Shown: positions 36,701 to 51,700, counted from the stretch's first letter. The stretch: DNA of 64,000 bases from Liolophura sinensis (GCF_032854445.1 NC_088296.1:5791246-5855245); one strand, 5' to 3'. A program made the numbers and translations. Notes: a model not told the origin generated them from the letters alone.

Positions 36701-39700
36701 ACAAGGGGAATTCATTGAATGTTAGACAGAGCAAACGATCACAAGAGTTAATTGTCACCAAGATCCCAAAAGCCGCGAATTGACAGATGACCTGTCCAAG
36801 GTCGGATTTGAACCCGCACCTGGTGTATCCTGATGATTGAATGACAAGCACCTTAATTTCTTGACCACGGCCCGCTCCTTCCTAGCTAGATAGTACTTGG
36901 ATTGTCTGAAGGGGCAACTATGCTAAATAGTTAAAAACCATGATCACCCTTACCTGGAAAGAAGGATACAGAGTTGTTTGAGACAGCATGTGGCACGCAT
37001 ACTGAAACTCCGAGACAACTGCTCGCCAGGGGATGTAACTCTCTTCGGCCTGCAGATATTGTGAAGCATTCAAAGCAGTCTCGGCGTCAAGTAATCCAGA
37101 CCTTGCAATAAGACACACAAGCATTCTACAGCATGGCAAAAAGTAACACAAGCCAGCTAATCAAATATTAGCCATATCAAAATATCATATCGTACTGTAT
37201 GGACGAAGTGAAGTTTCAGTTGGGCCGCACCAAGTTACCCCCTGGAGATCATTCTCTCGTTTGATAGGTGCGTTTTTAAGATTAAGCTGTGGTTAGGTGG
37301 GGCGCCAGAAAACGGGTAATGACAAGTTTCAGTGTTAAAGAGGCAGAAGGTAGTTGACGATCTAGAGCACGTTAATCCAGTTGGAGGTAATTTAAAAATC
37401 TTGGCTCTAATCCAATACAAAAGACAGGTTCCGTCAAATATATATATTCTACCTAAACTGAAAATCCTCAAGTTTTAAGATCATTTAAGATCTCTTGACA
37501 TTTCTGAGACTCTCAAACGCTGGTATCTTGTTTTTTCACATTCTGTTGCCTAGAAAATATTTTTCGCTGTCGTGACATAACCTACATACGGCATGATTTA
37601 ATAGGCGAGGTCCCAATTCTCGTAGTTTCATGAATCTAAAACTAATTTTGCGTTACGTGATAGTCACTGTTGTATTCAAAGGGAAGTAATTCAAAGCCCG
37701 CCCATTCAGAATATTTAGCTGTGTTAAAAGGGGGGAAAGTGTCACAAGACGAAAACGACCCCCCCTCCAAAAAAAAAGGTGCAAAACGGAAATAATTTTG
37801 TTGAAAATATATCAAAAGGACTGGAAGAAAATTTATTCTATAACTTGAAATGGTACCAAGTTATAAATATATACGATGGATGGTACACATTAAATTAGAT
37901 GACAACAAGTAATTTGATGAGCTGATTTTAAGTACAAAGATGGTGGGAATAAAGCCCAATGGACTTGTTCTGTCCCGCTGAAACACTGGTATATCAATGA
38001 ACAATATTATAATAATGGCGGGGCCTCCGTGGCTCAGTTGGTTAGCGCGCTAGCGCAGCGTAATGACCCAGGAGTCTCTCACCAATGCGGTCGCTGTGAG
38101 TTCAAGTCCAGCTCATGGTGGCTTCCTCTCCGGCCGTATGTGGGAAGGTCTGACAGCAACCTGCGGATGGTCGTGGGTTTCCTCTGGGCTGTGCTCGGTT
38201 TCCGCCCACCATAATGCTGGCCGCCGTCGTATAAGTGAAATATTCTTGAGTACGGCGTAAAACACTAATCAAATAAATAAATAAAATAAATACAATAATG
38301 GTGAATAATGTAGTATACATTTCCTAGAGTGAGCAGTAAATTGGCTTAATTGCCAGTACATATTAACAATGTGTTTCAGATCGTTTGGTTGAGAAGATAT
38401 TCCCTTGAATGTGACTGGATAATTTGGAATGAATGATGCAGTCTATTCCATTCGCCAGGACCAGAGAACCTTTAGACATTATTTCCCAGAACAATCAAAC
38501 TATATGATCGATGCAAATTTAAATGCCGGATCCTTGTAGATAAGTGGTGGGTATCAGACCGTTTGCGGAACAACTGACGTAGTAATAAAAGAAGGAAGTC
38601 GTTATTGTACATGAACTTGGGACAAAGGACAAGGCATGAGAAGAGGTTGATATTGGCAAGATAAAGTATTTTGTAAGACTTGAAAATAGGGGCTTTACCG
38701 CCAAGTCGGTGTGATGCGGATATAACACTGAGAGCACGCTCAATTCGGTTTTATGCGGATATAACACCGAGAGCACGCTCATTTCGGTGTGATGCGGATA
38801 CAACACCGAGAGCACGCTCAATTCGGTGTGATGGGGATATAACACCGAGAGCACGCTCAATTCGGTGTGATGGGGATATATGACCGAAGCACGCTTTTGA
38901 AGAAGCAATAGCCGTTTCAGGTGTGTGGTGTACGCATTTACCCACAGGGGATTAGTATACGACAAATAAAGGTATATGAGAGAATAGTGGGGAATAAGCA
39001 ATGTTTTCTTATTTACTGAGTCTCCGTGGCTCATTTGGGTAGTGCGCTAGCGGAGTGTATGACCGAGGAGCCCGTCACCAATGCGGTCGCTGTGAGTTCA
39101 TCTTATGCTAGCTTCCTCACCGACCGTAAGTCGGAAGGCCTTGCAGCAACCTGTAGATGGTCGTGAGTTTCCCCATAATGCTGGCCGCCGTCGTATAAGT
39201 GAAATATTCTTGAATACGGCATAAAACACCAATCTAATAAATAAATGAACAAATATTTATATGAAACAAGACAAGGCTTGCGTCGTCAGTAAATAAGATA
39301 AACTTCAGTAATTCGGGTTACGCTGTGATACCATTTATATAAAATCAAGAAAAGAACAGGTCCATGTACAGGACCATGTACACTAGGGATCTAGTACAAG
39401 ACCGAATACCCTCATAGTTTACAACCTCGGTGCGGGCTGAAATGTATCTCACAAACCACTTATTTATTTATTTATTGATTTAGTTATTGATTGATTTATT
39501 TATTTGATTGGTGTTTTAAACCGTACTCAAGAATATTTCATTAAACCACTTATTAGTCAAAAGGGAATAACTTGAAGGCAAAAAAATCCACACAAAAAAT
39601 GAAGTATACACCAGATGAAAGACCAATAAAAACAGTCCAGGGAAAAAGATGGATATAGTTTTTCTTGGAATTTTTCTAATCGAGTAAAATTGTGTTAATA

Positions 39701-42700
39701 GAACAGGTTCTACGGTTGTCTGTTGTGACCCAGAAGTTATCAATTACGTCATATTTATACTTTTTGCCTGAAATAATTCGTTTTGTTTCACAGTCAAATC
39801 GGCGGATGCATTCATAGATCTATATGTATATTCATTTTGAATGATTAAACATAGCAGTTTAGTGTGTTTTAAGTAGCAAAAAACCTTATGTGACGTCACT
39901 GGCCCCATTGTGATCAGAAAAGATTTTTTTTTTTTTTTGATTGGTGTTTTACGCCGTACTTAAGAATATTTCACTTATACGACGGCGGCCAGCATTATGG
40001 TGGGTGGAAACCGGGCAGAGCCGGGGGGAAACCTAAGACCATTCGCAGGTTGCTGGCAGACCTTCCCACGTACGGCCGTAGAGGAAGGCAGCTTGAGCTG
40101 GTCTTGAACTCACAGCGACCGCATTGGTGAGAGGCTTCTGGGTCATTACGCTGCGCTAGCGCGCTAACCGACTGAGCCACGGAGGTCCCCGATCAGAAAA
40201 TACCACCATAGAATACAATACCCAAATGCTTTAACAAACTGTACAAAAAAAATAAGTCCAACTATTTTCCTGGACAGATTTTAATGATCTTTCATCTGAT
40301 AATGCTTCATTTTAGTTTTTTCTTTGCATTGAATGCGCAGTTCAGGATGTGGCATGATATATAAAACTACAACAATACCTCATCAGCTTCTTTCTTAGTG
40401 CTTAAAAATGGCTTTAAACTACAGTTTTCCTAAGTCAGTGGTCAGTACAGTCAGACCGGGAATTAAGTAGCATACCGCGGTGATGTCAACAGTAATAGTT
40501 GGCAAAAAAAGCTTTGTTGAGGGGAGAGCCCGAATTCGGGAGACTAAGTTGGTTCCACGTTCCCAGTATGTTTATCAATGACGTCATTTCCGCACATTTC
40601 CCACCAGTGACGGAAAATATGTATAGTAAGAGATTGGTTGCTAAGAAACACAAATATCCCTAAAAATGAAGAAAAATCTCCTTTTTGGCATATCTTTCCT
40701 CATTTTCGTTAAAGTCATGTTCTTTGTTTTGTAGTACATTTCATGTATCTTTTAAAAATAAATGCTACAGCTAATATAACTACTATTTCTGTATTAGAAT
40801 TTTCCCAACGGAGTATAGTATTTTAAAATATCAGAAACGTAGTTTGTGGGTGAGTGAGTGCTTGGGGTTTAACGTCGTACTCAACAATTTTTCAGTCATA
40901 TGACGAGAAAGTAATCCTTAGGGTGCATGTACCTCTTTGCTGCAGAACGGATTTCCACCGCTCTTTTATTTTGTGCAGCTTACCGAAGGCAAGTAAGCCG
41001 CCCCACCCGAGCCATTATACTGATACGGGTCAACCAGTCGTTGGTCTATCTATCTTCATGCTGAACGCTAAGCCAGGAAGTTACAACTTCCTCTATTAAA
41101 ATCTTAGGTGTGACTCGATCAAGGATTGTTCCTGGATCTACCGCTCTCGAAGTGGACGCTCTACCAACTGTGCTATCCGGGCCAGTTTAACACTTGTTGT
41201 TTGTTGGGAATCAGAAGGCATCATTGGCGTCATATACATGTACGTATATTTTCCCTTAAAATTAAGGCCCATTCCCCGAATGCATTCATAGCTCTATATA
41301 AACGTGCTTTTATAATGCAGTAGTCTAACACATCGTGAGAGATAATGGCCTGGTTAGAAGTCACCAGTCGAAATATAGCCAAGAAGAAATCGATGGTCGA
41401 AAATTACGATGTTTAGCCGTTTTCCTTAGCGGAGTTTTATCCTGATCTACATAGATCTTCGCTGATTTTTATGTAGGTCGAAGTCGTTCTAGCCATAGCT
41501 AAAACGGCTTTTAGCGCCAGGGGTAGATGCACAAGAGGCAATCAAAAGGCGGAGCCCGTTCCGTCCCCCTGGCGGGTCCCCTCCCCCAACCATGTTCAGT
41601 CTTCACGTAAACACTTACATAAACTTGGGGCAATGTACGCCGAAGCGTGTCTGCCTACATAAACAATCATGTACGCCGGACGGCGTACATGGATGCACGT
41701 GGAATAACCCCACAGCTTGTCCTATAACTGCACAGAGATCAGCGTATATAATATTCACTGTTGTAAGCTTGTGTTAGCTTAGGCCACCAAGTGCACAAGT
41801 CTATCTATATACCGGGATGTTTACACAGTCGCAGGCATACGCACACCCTCGATTCACCTATATCCGGTATTGCACAACAGACCACAACTTGCTATTTTTA
41901 TTTCGAGGATTACAACTAGCAATTGGGCATGGGCGCCTAGCATAGCCAAGCAGCTACAAACAACAGCCAAGCAAAACCAAGCAAAATCAAGCAGCTAGAA
42001 AGCAAAAATGCGCAGTAGACGAGACTTTTTTGGGTTGGGTACCAGAACGCAACATGGAGCCCCAAGGAAGCGGAAGTTGGCAAAAGCAGCAAAAGAGAGC
42101 CCACTAGCAAGCGGAAACGAGCGAGAACGCCATACAGCCCGCTGTCAGGCACAAGACAGACCCTCGGTCCCAAACTCGAAGCTTTTGGTCGGCTTCTTTA
42201 TAGAGGCAAGCACGCTAGAGAACAGCTCCGAATTGGAGTCAAGCGTGGTGGGTGTATAGCCAGGCACCATGTATCCAGTCCGCAGACGAGGGCAGACCCG
42301 TTCGAGCTGTTCCAAAACCAGGCTTCGTCCTCAAAGCAGGAGTGGACCTCAATCGAAGCCCTTTTGCTTTGTCACAGGCTTCGATAAAAGCCAGGCGGTC
42401 TTTTTTCTTCTGCGGGGTAGTCCGCTCCTCGCCCAGACGGCAGAGTTTGGGAGCACGTTATCGCCACAGCGCCTCGACCCCTCCCAGGGGTCCACCTCTT
42501 TCTCGAGAAAGAAGCCGTGTGTTGGCGTTTTCACGTCCGTTGCTGACTTTTTGCCTTCGTCGGTTGGGACTAGGACGAGGATGGTTCTTATGTATATATA
42601 TTTCGACGCCCTGGTCGAGGCGAAGCGTGTGCAGGTGTATTCCCAAGCGCCAAGTCGGATGCTTTCATTGTGTCCATTTGGCTTCGGTGGTGGGGCATCC

Positions 42701-45700
42701 AGCAGAGCGGTTTGAGTCTCCAAGCGTTGGCGCTTTGGCCTGCTTCGGCCAAGGCTTGTAGGGTGTCCTTTGGGGGACTGGGGCAATGGCGACGAGTCAT
42801 CCAGGCAATTGGTTCCAGGTGATGTGGTAACCCTCCTTTGTATGGAAGAGCCTGTTCAGCTCTACCACGATCTCCAGCCCGGCGCGCCTTCCTGTTACAA
42901 GTGGAGGGAGCCAGAAGAGCGTCTTGTGCCAGCTGGATTTTTCGGCTTCAATGTCTTCGGCGCACCCTTCCAGCACTCGCTCTAGGCCCTTCGTTGCCCA
43001 CGCAGCCTTTGTTGTGGTTTCGTCGCCCTCTGTGCACTGCAAGACAGCCAGGGGGCTTCTGGAGACGTCGCCCGGGCTGTGGTACCTAGGGACGGTCCAT
43101 CTGCGGGCCCCGCCTTTTGGTTGTCCATTGTGCATCTACCTCTGGCGCTAGGAGCCATTCTAGCTGTAGCTAGATGTATGTAGCCGATCGCGCTTTGAAG
43201 TACATAGGATTGGCCCAGGTTGAACACAGGCTTGGAGCCTTCAAGGGGACGGAGGGGCTCCCATTCAATTTATAATGAACAGGGCCTGGGAGCCCCCAGG
43301 GAGGACGGAGGGGCTCCCAGCCTGAGGTGTGCCAGAACCGATAGAACATATACTAACGTTTAAGTTGCTTCTCTTACCTTTATGTCTGGAAAGGGTTCAG
43401 TTGTTTTGAATGAGTGAGGGAGTGCTTGGGGTTTAATGTCGTACTTAACAATTTTTCAGTTATGTGACGACGAAAGAATCCTTAGAGTGTATGTAATGTT
43501 CCTCCTTCTAGCACGCTCTTTTATCTGGTGCTACAGGAGTGAGACGACTTTCTGAAGGCAATTAACCCGCACCCCCAAGTCATTATATTAATACGGGTCA
43601 ACCAGCCGTTGCACTATCCCCTTAATGCTGAACGTCAAGTAAGTTACAGCTTCCTACTATTTTAAGGTATTGGGTGTGACCTGACCTAGGAGTGACCCTG
43701 GATCTACCAACCCAGTTGTTTCGAATAAAATACTTTATTTCGTCTGAAGTACGGTATGTAAAAATGCACTTTCAAAAACACATTCTCCGGCCATAAGTGG
43801 GAAGGTCTGGCAACAACCTGGGGATGGTTTCCCCTGGGCTCTGTCCGGTTTCCTCCCACCATAATGATTGCCGCCGTCGTATAAGTGAAATATTCCTGAG
43901 TACGGCGTATTTGAATAAATAAATCAAAAGCACACAGCTTTTGTTATAACGCATTAATCGAACTTTTCAGAAAATGTTAAGTGGCACTATGTGTAACGTG
44001 GATGAATTAGTGAGTCAAGCGTTGTGTGCGACTGGAAAAATGCTGAACTTTAGGCGAAATACTCTACCTGACAAAATTCCAGACATCATTCACAATCTGA
44101 GCCCGGTTTTCAACGGAGAAGACCTGAAAAACAGTTTTTGTATTAACAGTATTATCGTTAATAGCAATTACAATTTCTAAATATAGCACAGATCCTAGTG
44201 CTAAAATTTGGCTGAGATTACTGCGGGTTTCGAACCAGAGACCTCAGAGTCAGGCACCAAATCGCCAACAATACATGTCAACCATCTAGACCGCTCGACC
44301 AACAGGCCTTCCAAAATAGAAGGTAGTTGACCGGCAGGCTTTACAGCGAATATGCATTACCCTCTGATGATTTTTGTATTATTTAAAGAAAAAAAAACAC
44401 ATGGTAACAAACAAGACAGTACGAAAAGAGTAAACACTTACTAAAGAATATCGCCTGAAATAAAAATAAAAAACTGATAGTCTGGGAAAGCGCCTTCTAA
44501 ACCGAAGATTCGAAAGGCTGCAAATGTGCACTAAGGAATTACAAACTTCCTATTCTGTCAAAAGTGCCTGCCCACGCTGACTTCCGTACGTGGGAAGGTC
44601 TGCCACTTCCTGTGGATGGTTGTGCTTTTCCCCCGGGTACTGCCCGGTTTCCTCGAATCATAATGATGACCACCGTTGTATTAGTGAAATATTCTTGCGT
44701 AAGGCGTAAAACAGCAATCTAATAAAAAAAAATGAATCAAAATTTCCTGTAATCTTGCAGCAAATTTCATTGTAAAACGTAGCATTGCATTCCGGAGTAA
44801 AGTACTGTATAAATTGGTTAGCATGCTTGGGTTGTACTATTACAAAAATAATAATGCATGTTTATAGCTTTGTGTCACAGCAAGGAAAGATGTTCGTAAG
44901 CAAACTGGTTGTTGTTTTTGCTGTATCATAATTTTACCAGTGTATATATAGGTACTGACGTTGGAATATGACGAATCTGATTGTGAAATTCTTATGCTAC
45001 GACACATGCGCCTTGCTACTTTACCACGTGATCCTCTTTAAGCTGACCAATCAGAGCGTCCCAGTTGTCTGCCTCATAGTTGACCCGGTAAAACCCGACT
45101 TGCCGGACATTGCCGATCACCCAACTGTTATTGCTCCAAACAGGTATGAGTTTACTATCACATATTTCAACTGAAAAGAGTAACCGCCAATGTCAGCCAT
45201 AGAAATACTTCACACATCATGTGGATAATAAGCGAATTATAAAAATTGCACTTTTCACAACCGGTGAAACACAATTCAAACGTAAATTCCCAAAGACTGG
45301 CTTCTTTATATAATAAACCTAGCAACACAATTTCTTAAAATTCAGAACGTAGTACACAACACATTTATGTTTAAAACACTCAAAAAGTCAGAATTTTATT
45401 AAAATATCAAGCTATGAAGCAAAGGATCCAATTTGCTCGCTCACTTGACACATTCCATCACTAGTAATAGTAAAATGATTGAAGTGGAGTAACTTACCTT
45501 CTTCTTCATTCCACCATAGAAGTGTAGTTCGGGAGGTGTTGAAATCTTTTACCAGATTTGTGGTAAAGGTAAAGGGAATGTCCCATTTATAGCTAGAACA
45601 ACAGCAACGAGAAAACTATCACCCCTAAGAGATGAAAACACCCAACCACTTTGTACTGGAGGGGAAATGTCAAATTTATAGCTACAACAACAACAACGAG

Positions 45701-48700
45701 AAAACTATCACCGCTAAGAGATGAAGACACCCAACCACTTTGTACTGGAGAGGAAATGTCAAATTTATAGCTACAACAACAACAACGAGAAAACTATCAC
45801 CGCTAAGAGATGATGACACCCAACCACTTTGTGCTGGAAGGGAAATGTCCCATCTATAGCTACAACAACAACAACGAGAAATCTATCACTGCTAAGAGAT
45901 GAAGACACCCAACCACTTTGTGCTGGAAGAGAAATGTCACATCTATTGCTACAACAACAATAAAGAGAAAACTATCACTGCTAAGAGATGAAGACATCCA
46001 ACCATATAGTGCTGGATGGGAAATGTCCCATATTTAGCTACAACAACAATAACGAGAAAACTATCACTGCTAAGAGATGAAGACACCCAACCACTTAGTG
46101 CTGGAAGGGAAATGTCCCATCTATAGCTACAACAACAACGAGAAAACTATCACCGCTAAGAGATGACGACACCCAACCACTTTGTGCTGGAAGGGAAATG
46201 TCCCATCTATTGCTACAACAACAATAACGAGAAAACTATCACTGCTAAGAGATGAAGACATCCAACCATATAGTGCTGGAAGGGAAATGTCCCATCTATT
46301 GCTACAACAACAATAAAGAGAAAACTATCACTGCTAAGAGATGAAGACATCCAACCATATAGTGCTGGATGGGAAATGTCCCATCTTTAGCTACAACATC
46401 AATAACGAGAAAACTATCACTGCTAAGAGATGAAGACACCCAACCACTTAGTGCTGGATGGGAAATGTCCATTCTATAGCTACAAAAACAACAACGAGAA
46501 AACTATCACCCCTAAGAGATGAAGACACCCAACCACTTTGTACTGGGGGGGAAAGGTCCAATTTATAGCTACAACAACAATAACGAAAAAACTATCACCC
46601 CTAAGAGATGAAGACACCCAACAACTTTGTACTGGAGGGGAAGCATCCCATTTATAGCTACAACAACAATAACGAAAAACTATCACCCCTAAGAGCTTAA
46701 GACACCCAACCACTTTGTACTGGAAGGGAAATGTCAAATTTATAGCTACAACCACAACAACGAGAAAACTATCACCCCTAAGAGATGAAGACACCCAACA
46801 ACTTAGTACTGGAAGGGAAATGTCCCATTTATAGCTACAACAACAACAACTAGATAACTATCACAGCTAAGAGATGAAGACATCCAACTATATAATGCTG
46901 GATGGGAGCTGTCCCGTCTATAGCTACAACAACAACAACGAGTAAACTATCACCGCTAAGAGATGAAGACACCTAACCACTTAGTGCTGGAAGGGAAATG
47001 TCAAATTTATAGCTACAACAACAACAACAACAACAACAACAACGAGAACGCTATCATCCCAAGGAGATGAAGATACCCAACCACTTATTACTGGAGGGGA
47101 AATGTCAAATTTATATCTACAACAACAACAACGCAAAAACTATCACCTCTGAGAGATGAAGACACCCAACAACTTAGTACTGGAAGGGAAATGTCAATTT
47201 TATAGCTAAAACAACAACAACGAGAAAACTTTCACCATTAATGGATGAAGACACCCAACCACTTAGTACTGGAGGGGAAATGTCAAATTTATAGCTACAA
47301 CAACAATACCGAGAAACTTTCACCCCTAAGAGATGAAGACACCCCAACCACTTTGTACTGGAGGAGAAATGTCAGATTTATAGCTACAACAACAATAACG
47401 AGAAAACTATCACCTCTAAGAGATGAAGACACCCAACAACTTTGTACTGGAGGAGAAATGTCCCATCTATAGCTACAACAACAACAACGAGAAAACTATC
47501 ACCGCTAAGAGATGACGACACCCAACCACTTTGTGCTGGAAGGGAAATGTCCCATCTATTGCTACAACAACAATAACGAGAAAACTATCACTGCTAAGAG
47601 ATGAAGACATCCAACCATATAGTGCTGGAAGGGAAATGTCCCATCTATTGCTACAACAACAATAAAGAGAAAACTATCACTGCTAAGAGATGAAGACATC
47701 CAACCATATAGTGCTGGATGGGAAATGTCCCATCTTTAGCTACAACAACAATAACGAGAAAACTATCACTGCTAAGAGATGAAGACACCCAACCACTTAG
47801 TGCTGGATGGAAATGTCCATTCTATAGCTACAACAACAACAACGAGAAAACTATCACCCCTAAGAGATGAAGACACCCAACCACTTTGTACTGGGGGGAA
47901 AGGTCCAATTTATAGCTACAAAAACAATAACGAAAAAAACTATCACCCCTAAGAGATGAAGACACCCAACAACTTTGTACTGGAGGGGAAGCATGCCATT
48001 TATAGCTACAACAACAATAACGAAAAACTATCACCCCTAAGAGCTTAAGACACCCAACCACTTTGTACTGGAAGGGAAATGTCAAATTTATAGCTACAAC
48101 CACAACAACGAGAAAACTATCACCCCTAAGAGATGAAGACACCCAACAACTTAGTACTGGAAGGGAAATGTCCCATTTATAGCTACAACAACAACAACTA
48201 GATAACTATCACAGCTAAGAGATGAAGACATCCAACTATATAATGCTGGATGGGAACTGGTCCCGTCTATAGCTACAACAACAACAACGAGAACGCTATC
48301 ATCCCAAGAAGATGAAGATACCCAACCACTTTTTACTGGAGGGGAATGTCAAATTTATATCTACAACAACAACAAACGCAAAAACTATCACCTCTGAGAG
48401 ATGAAGACACCCAACAACTTAGTTCTGGAAGGGAAATGTCAATTTTATAGCTAAAACAAACAACAACGAGAAAACTTTCACCATTAATGGATGAAGACAC
48501 CCAACCACTTAGTACTGGAGGGGAAATGTCAAATTTATAGCTACAACAACAACAACGAGAAACTTTCACCCTAAGAGATGAAAACACCCAACCACTTTGT
48601 ACTGGAGGAGAAATGTCAAATTTATAGCTACAACAACAATAACGAGAAAACTATCACCTCTAAGAGATGAAGACACCCAACAACTTTGTACTGGAGGAGA

Positions 48701-51700
48701 AATGTCCCATCTATAGCTACAACAAACAATAACGAGAAAACTATGACCGCTAAGAGATGAAGACACCCAACCACTTTGTAACGGGGGATGGGGGGGGGCG
48801 GGGGGAAATGTCCAATTTATAGCTACAACAACAATAAGGAGAAAACTATCATCCCTAAGAGATGAAGACACCCAACAACTTTGTACTGGAGGAGAAATAT
48901 CAAATTTATAGCTACAACAACAACAACGAGAAACTATCACCCCTAAGAGATGAAGACCAACCAACCACTTTGTACTGGAGGAGAAATGTCAAATTTATAG
49001 CTACAACAACAACAACGAGAAACTATCACCCCTAAGAGATGAAGACACCCAACCACGTAGTACTGGAGGGGAAATGTCAAAGTTATAGCTACAACAACAA
49101 GAACAACAACGAGAACACTATCAGCGCTAAGACATAAAGACACCCAACACTTAGTACTGGAAAGGAAATGTCAAATTTATAGCTACAACAACAACGAAAA
49201 AACATTCACAATTAAGTGATGAAAACACCCAAGCACTTAGTGCTGCAAGGGAAATGTCAAATTTATAGCTACATCAACAACAACAACAACGAGAACGCTA
49301 TCACCCCAAGGAGATGAAGACACTCAACCACTTAGTGCTGGAGGGGAATGTCAAATTTATATCTACAATAACAACAACGCAAAAACTATCACCGCAGAGA
49401 GATGAAGACACCCAACCACTTAGTACTGGAAGGGAAATGTCAAATTTATAGCTACAACAACAACAACGAGAAAACTTTCACCATTAATGGATGAAGACAC
49501 CCAACCACTTAGTACTGGAGAGGAAATGTCAAATTTATAGCTACAACAATAATACCGAGAAACTATCACCCGTAAGAGATGAAGACACCCAACCACTATG
49601 TACTGGGGGGGAAATGTCCCATTTATAGCTACAACAACAATAACGAAAAAACTATCACCCCTAAGAGATGAAGACACCCAACCACTTAGTACTGGAAGGG
49701 AAATGTCAATTTTATAGCTACAACAACAACAACGAAAAAACTTTCAACATTATTGGATGAAAACACCCAACCACTTAGTACTGGAAGGGAAATGTCAAAT
49801 TTATAGCTACAACAACAGTAACGAGAAAACTATCACTTCTAAGAGATGAAGACACCCAACCACTTTGTACTGAAGGGGAAATGTCAAATTTATAGCTACA
49901 ACAACAATAACGAGAAAACTATCACCCCTAAGAGATGAAGACATTCAAACACTTTGTACTGGATGGGAAATGTTCCATTTATAGCTACAACAACAAAAAC
50001 GAGAAAACTATCACCCCTAAGAGATGAAAACACCCAACCACTTAGTACTAAAAGGGATATGTCAAATTTATAGCTACAACAACAGCAACGAGAAAACTAT
50101 CACCGCTAAGAGATGAAGACACCCAACCACTTTGTACTGGAGGGGAAATGTCCAATTTATAGCTACAACAACAACGAGAAACTATCATTCCTAAGAGATG
50201 AAGACACCCAACCACTTTGTACTGGAAGGGAAATTTCAAACTTATAGCTACAACAACATTAACGAGAAAACTATTACCGCTAAGAGATGAAGACACCCAA
50301 CCACTTAGTTTTGGAGGGGAAATGTCCAATTTATAGCTACAACAACAATAACGAAAAAACTATCACCCCTAAGAGATGAAGACACCCAACCACTTTGTAC
50401 TGGAGGGGAAGTGTCCCATTTATAGCTACAACAACAATAACGAGAAACTATCACCCCTAAGAGATGAAACATCCAACCATATAATGCTGGATGGGAAATG
50501 TCCCATCTATAGCTACAACAACAACGAGAAAACTATCACTCCTAAGAGATGAAGACACCCAACCACTTAGTACTGGAAGGGAAATGTCAAATTTATAGCT
50601 ACAACAACAACAACGAGAAAACTATCACCGCTAAGAGATGACGACACCCAACCACTTTGTGCTGGAAGGGAAATGTCCCGTCTATTGCTACAACAACAAT
50701 AACGAGAAAACTATCACCGCTAAGAGATGAAGACATCCAACCATATAGTGCTGGAAGGGAAATGTCCCATCTATAGCTACAACAACAACAACGAGAGAAC
50801 TATCACTGCTAAGAGATGAAAACACCCAACCACTTAGTGCTGGAAGGGAAATGTCAAATTTATAGCTACAACAACAACAACGAGAAAACTATCACTGCTA
50901 AGAGATGAAGACACCCATCCACTTAGTGCTGGAAGGGAAATGTCCCATCTATTGCTACAACAACAATAACGAGAAAACTATCACTGCTAAGAGATGAAGA
51001 CATCCAACCATATAGTGCTGGATGGGAAATGTCCCATCTATAGCTACAACAACAGCAACGAGAAAACTATCACCCCTAAGAGATGAAGACACCCAACCAC
51101 TTTGTACTGGAGGGGAAATGTCAAATTTATAGCTACAACAACAACAACGAGAAAACTATCACCCCTAAGAGATGAAGACACCCAACCACTTTGCACTGGA
51201 GGGGAAATGTCAAATTTATAGCTACAAGAACAACAACGATAAAACTATCACCGCTAAGTGATGAAGACAGTTAACCACTTTGTACTGGGGGGGAAATGTT
51301 CCATTTATAGCTACAAAAACAATAACGAGAAAACTATCACCCCTAAAAGATGAAGACACCCAACTACTTTGTACTGGAGGGGAAATGTAAAATTTATAGC
51401 TACAACAACAATAACGAGAAAACTATTACCGCTAAGAGATGAAGACACCCAACCACTTAGTACTGGAGGGGAAATGTCAAATTTATAGCCACAACAACAA
51501 CAACGAGAAAACTATCACCGCTAAGAGATGAAGACATCCAACCATATAATGCTGGATGGGAAATGTCCCGTCTATAGCTACAACAACAACAACGAGAAAA
51601 CTATCACTGCTAAGAGATGAAGACGCCCAACCACTTTGTACTGGAGGGGAAATGTCCCATTATACCTACAGCAACAACAACGAGAAAACTATCACCGCTA

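Larger units (their letters stand above)
35850..36953 (-). other. Aminopeptidase intron w12
   Basis: 1.1 kb; SINE-A scrap (36135-36197), 47-bp minisatellite (36310-36692) and a tRNA-like SINE head (36790-36880). Confidence 0.75.
37102..44067 (-). other. Aminopeptidase intron w11 (7 kb, transposon-rich)
   Basis: Largest intron. Two SINE-A copies, a truncated SINE-A with target duplication, a 39-bp minisatellite, a MITE with a nested SINE-A, two SINE-B copies, a 1.7-kb GC-rich TIR element and another SINE-A piece. 37102-38020 and 40317-40846 show nothing recognisable. Confidence 0.85.
44124..45024 (-). other. Aminopeptidase intron w10
   Basis: 0.9 kb with a tRNA-like SINE head (44212-44312) and a SINE-A 3' half (44575-44734). 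Confidence 0.75.

Noticed and set aside
38021-38120. tRNA gene from the box A/box B match
   Set aside because: Head of a SINE family with many copies and a fixed 3' body and tail; arms do not pair as a tRNA.
42252-42761. 169-codon plus-strand ORF
   Set aside because: GC-rich sequence where several frames on both strands are open; no recognisable domain. Left as part of the TIR element.
46480-50329. Minus-strand ORFs of 66-132 codons
   Set aside because: Frames through the 89-bp intronic array, not separate genes.
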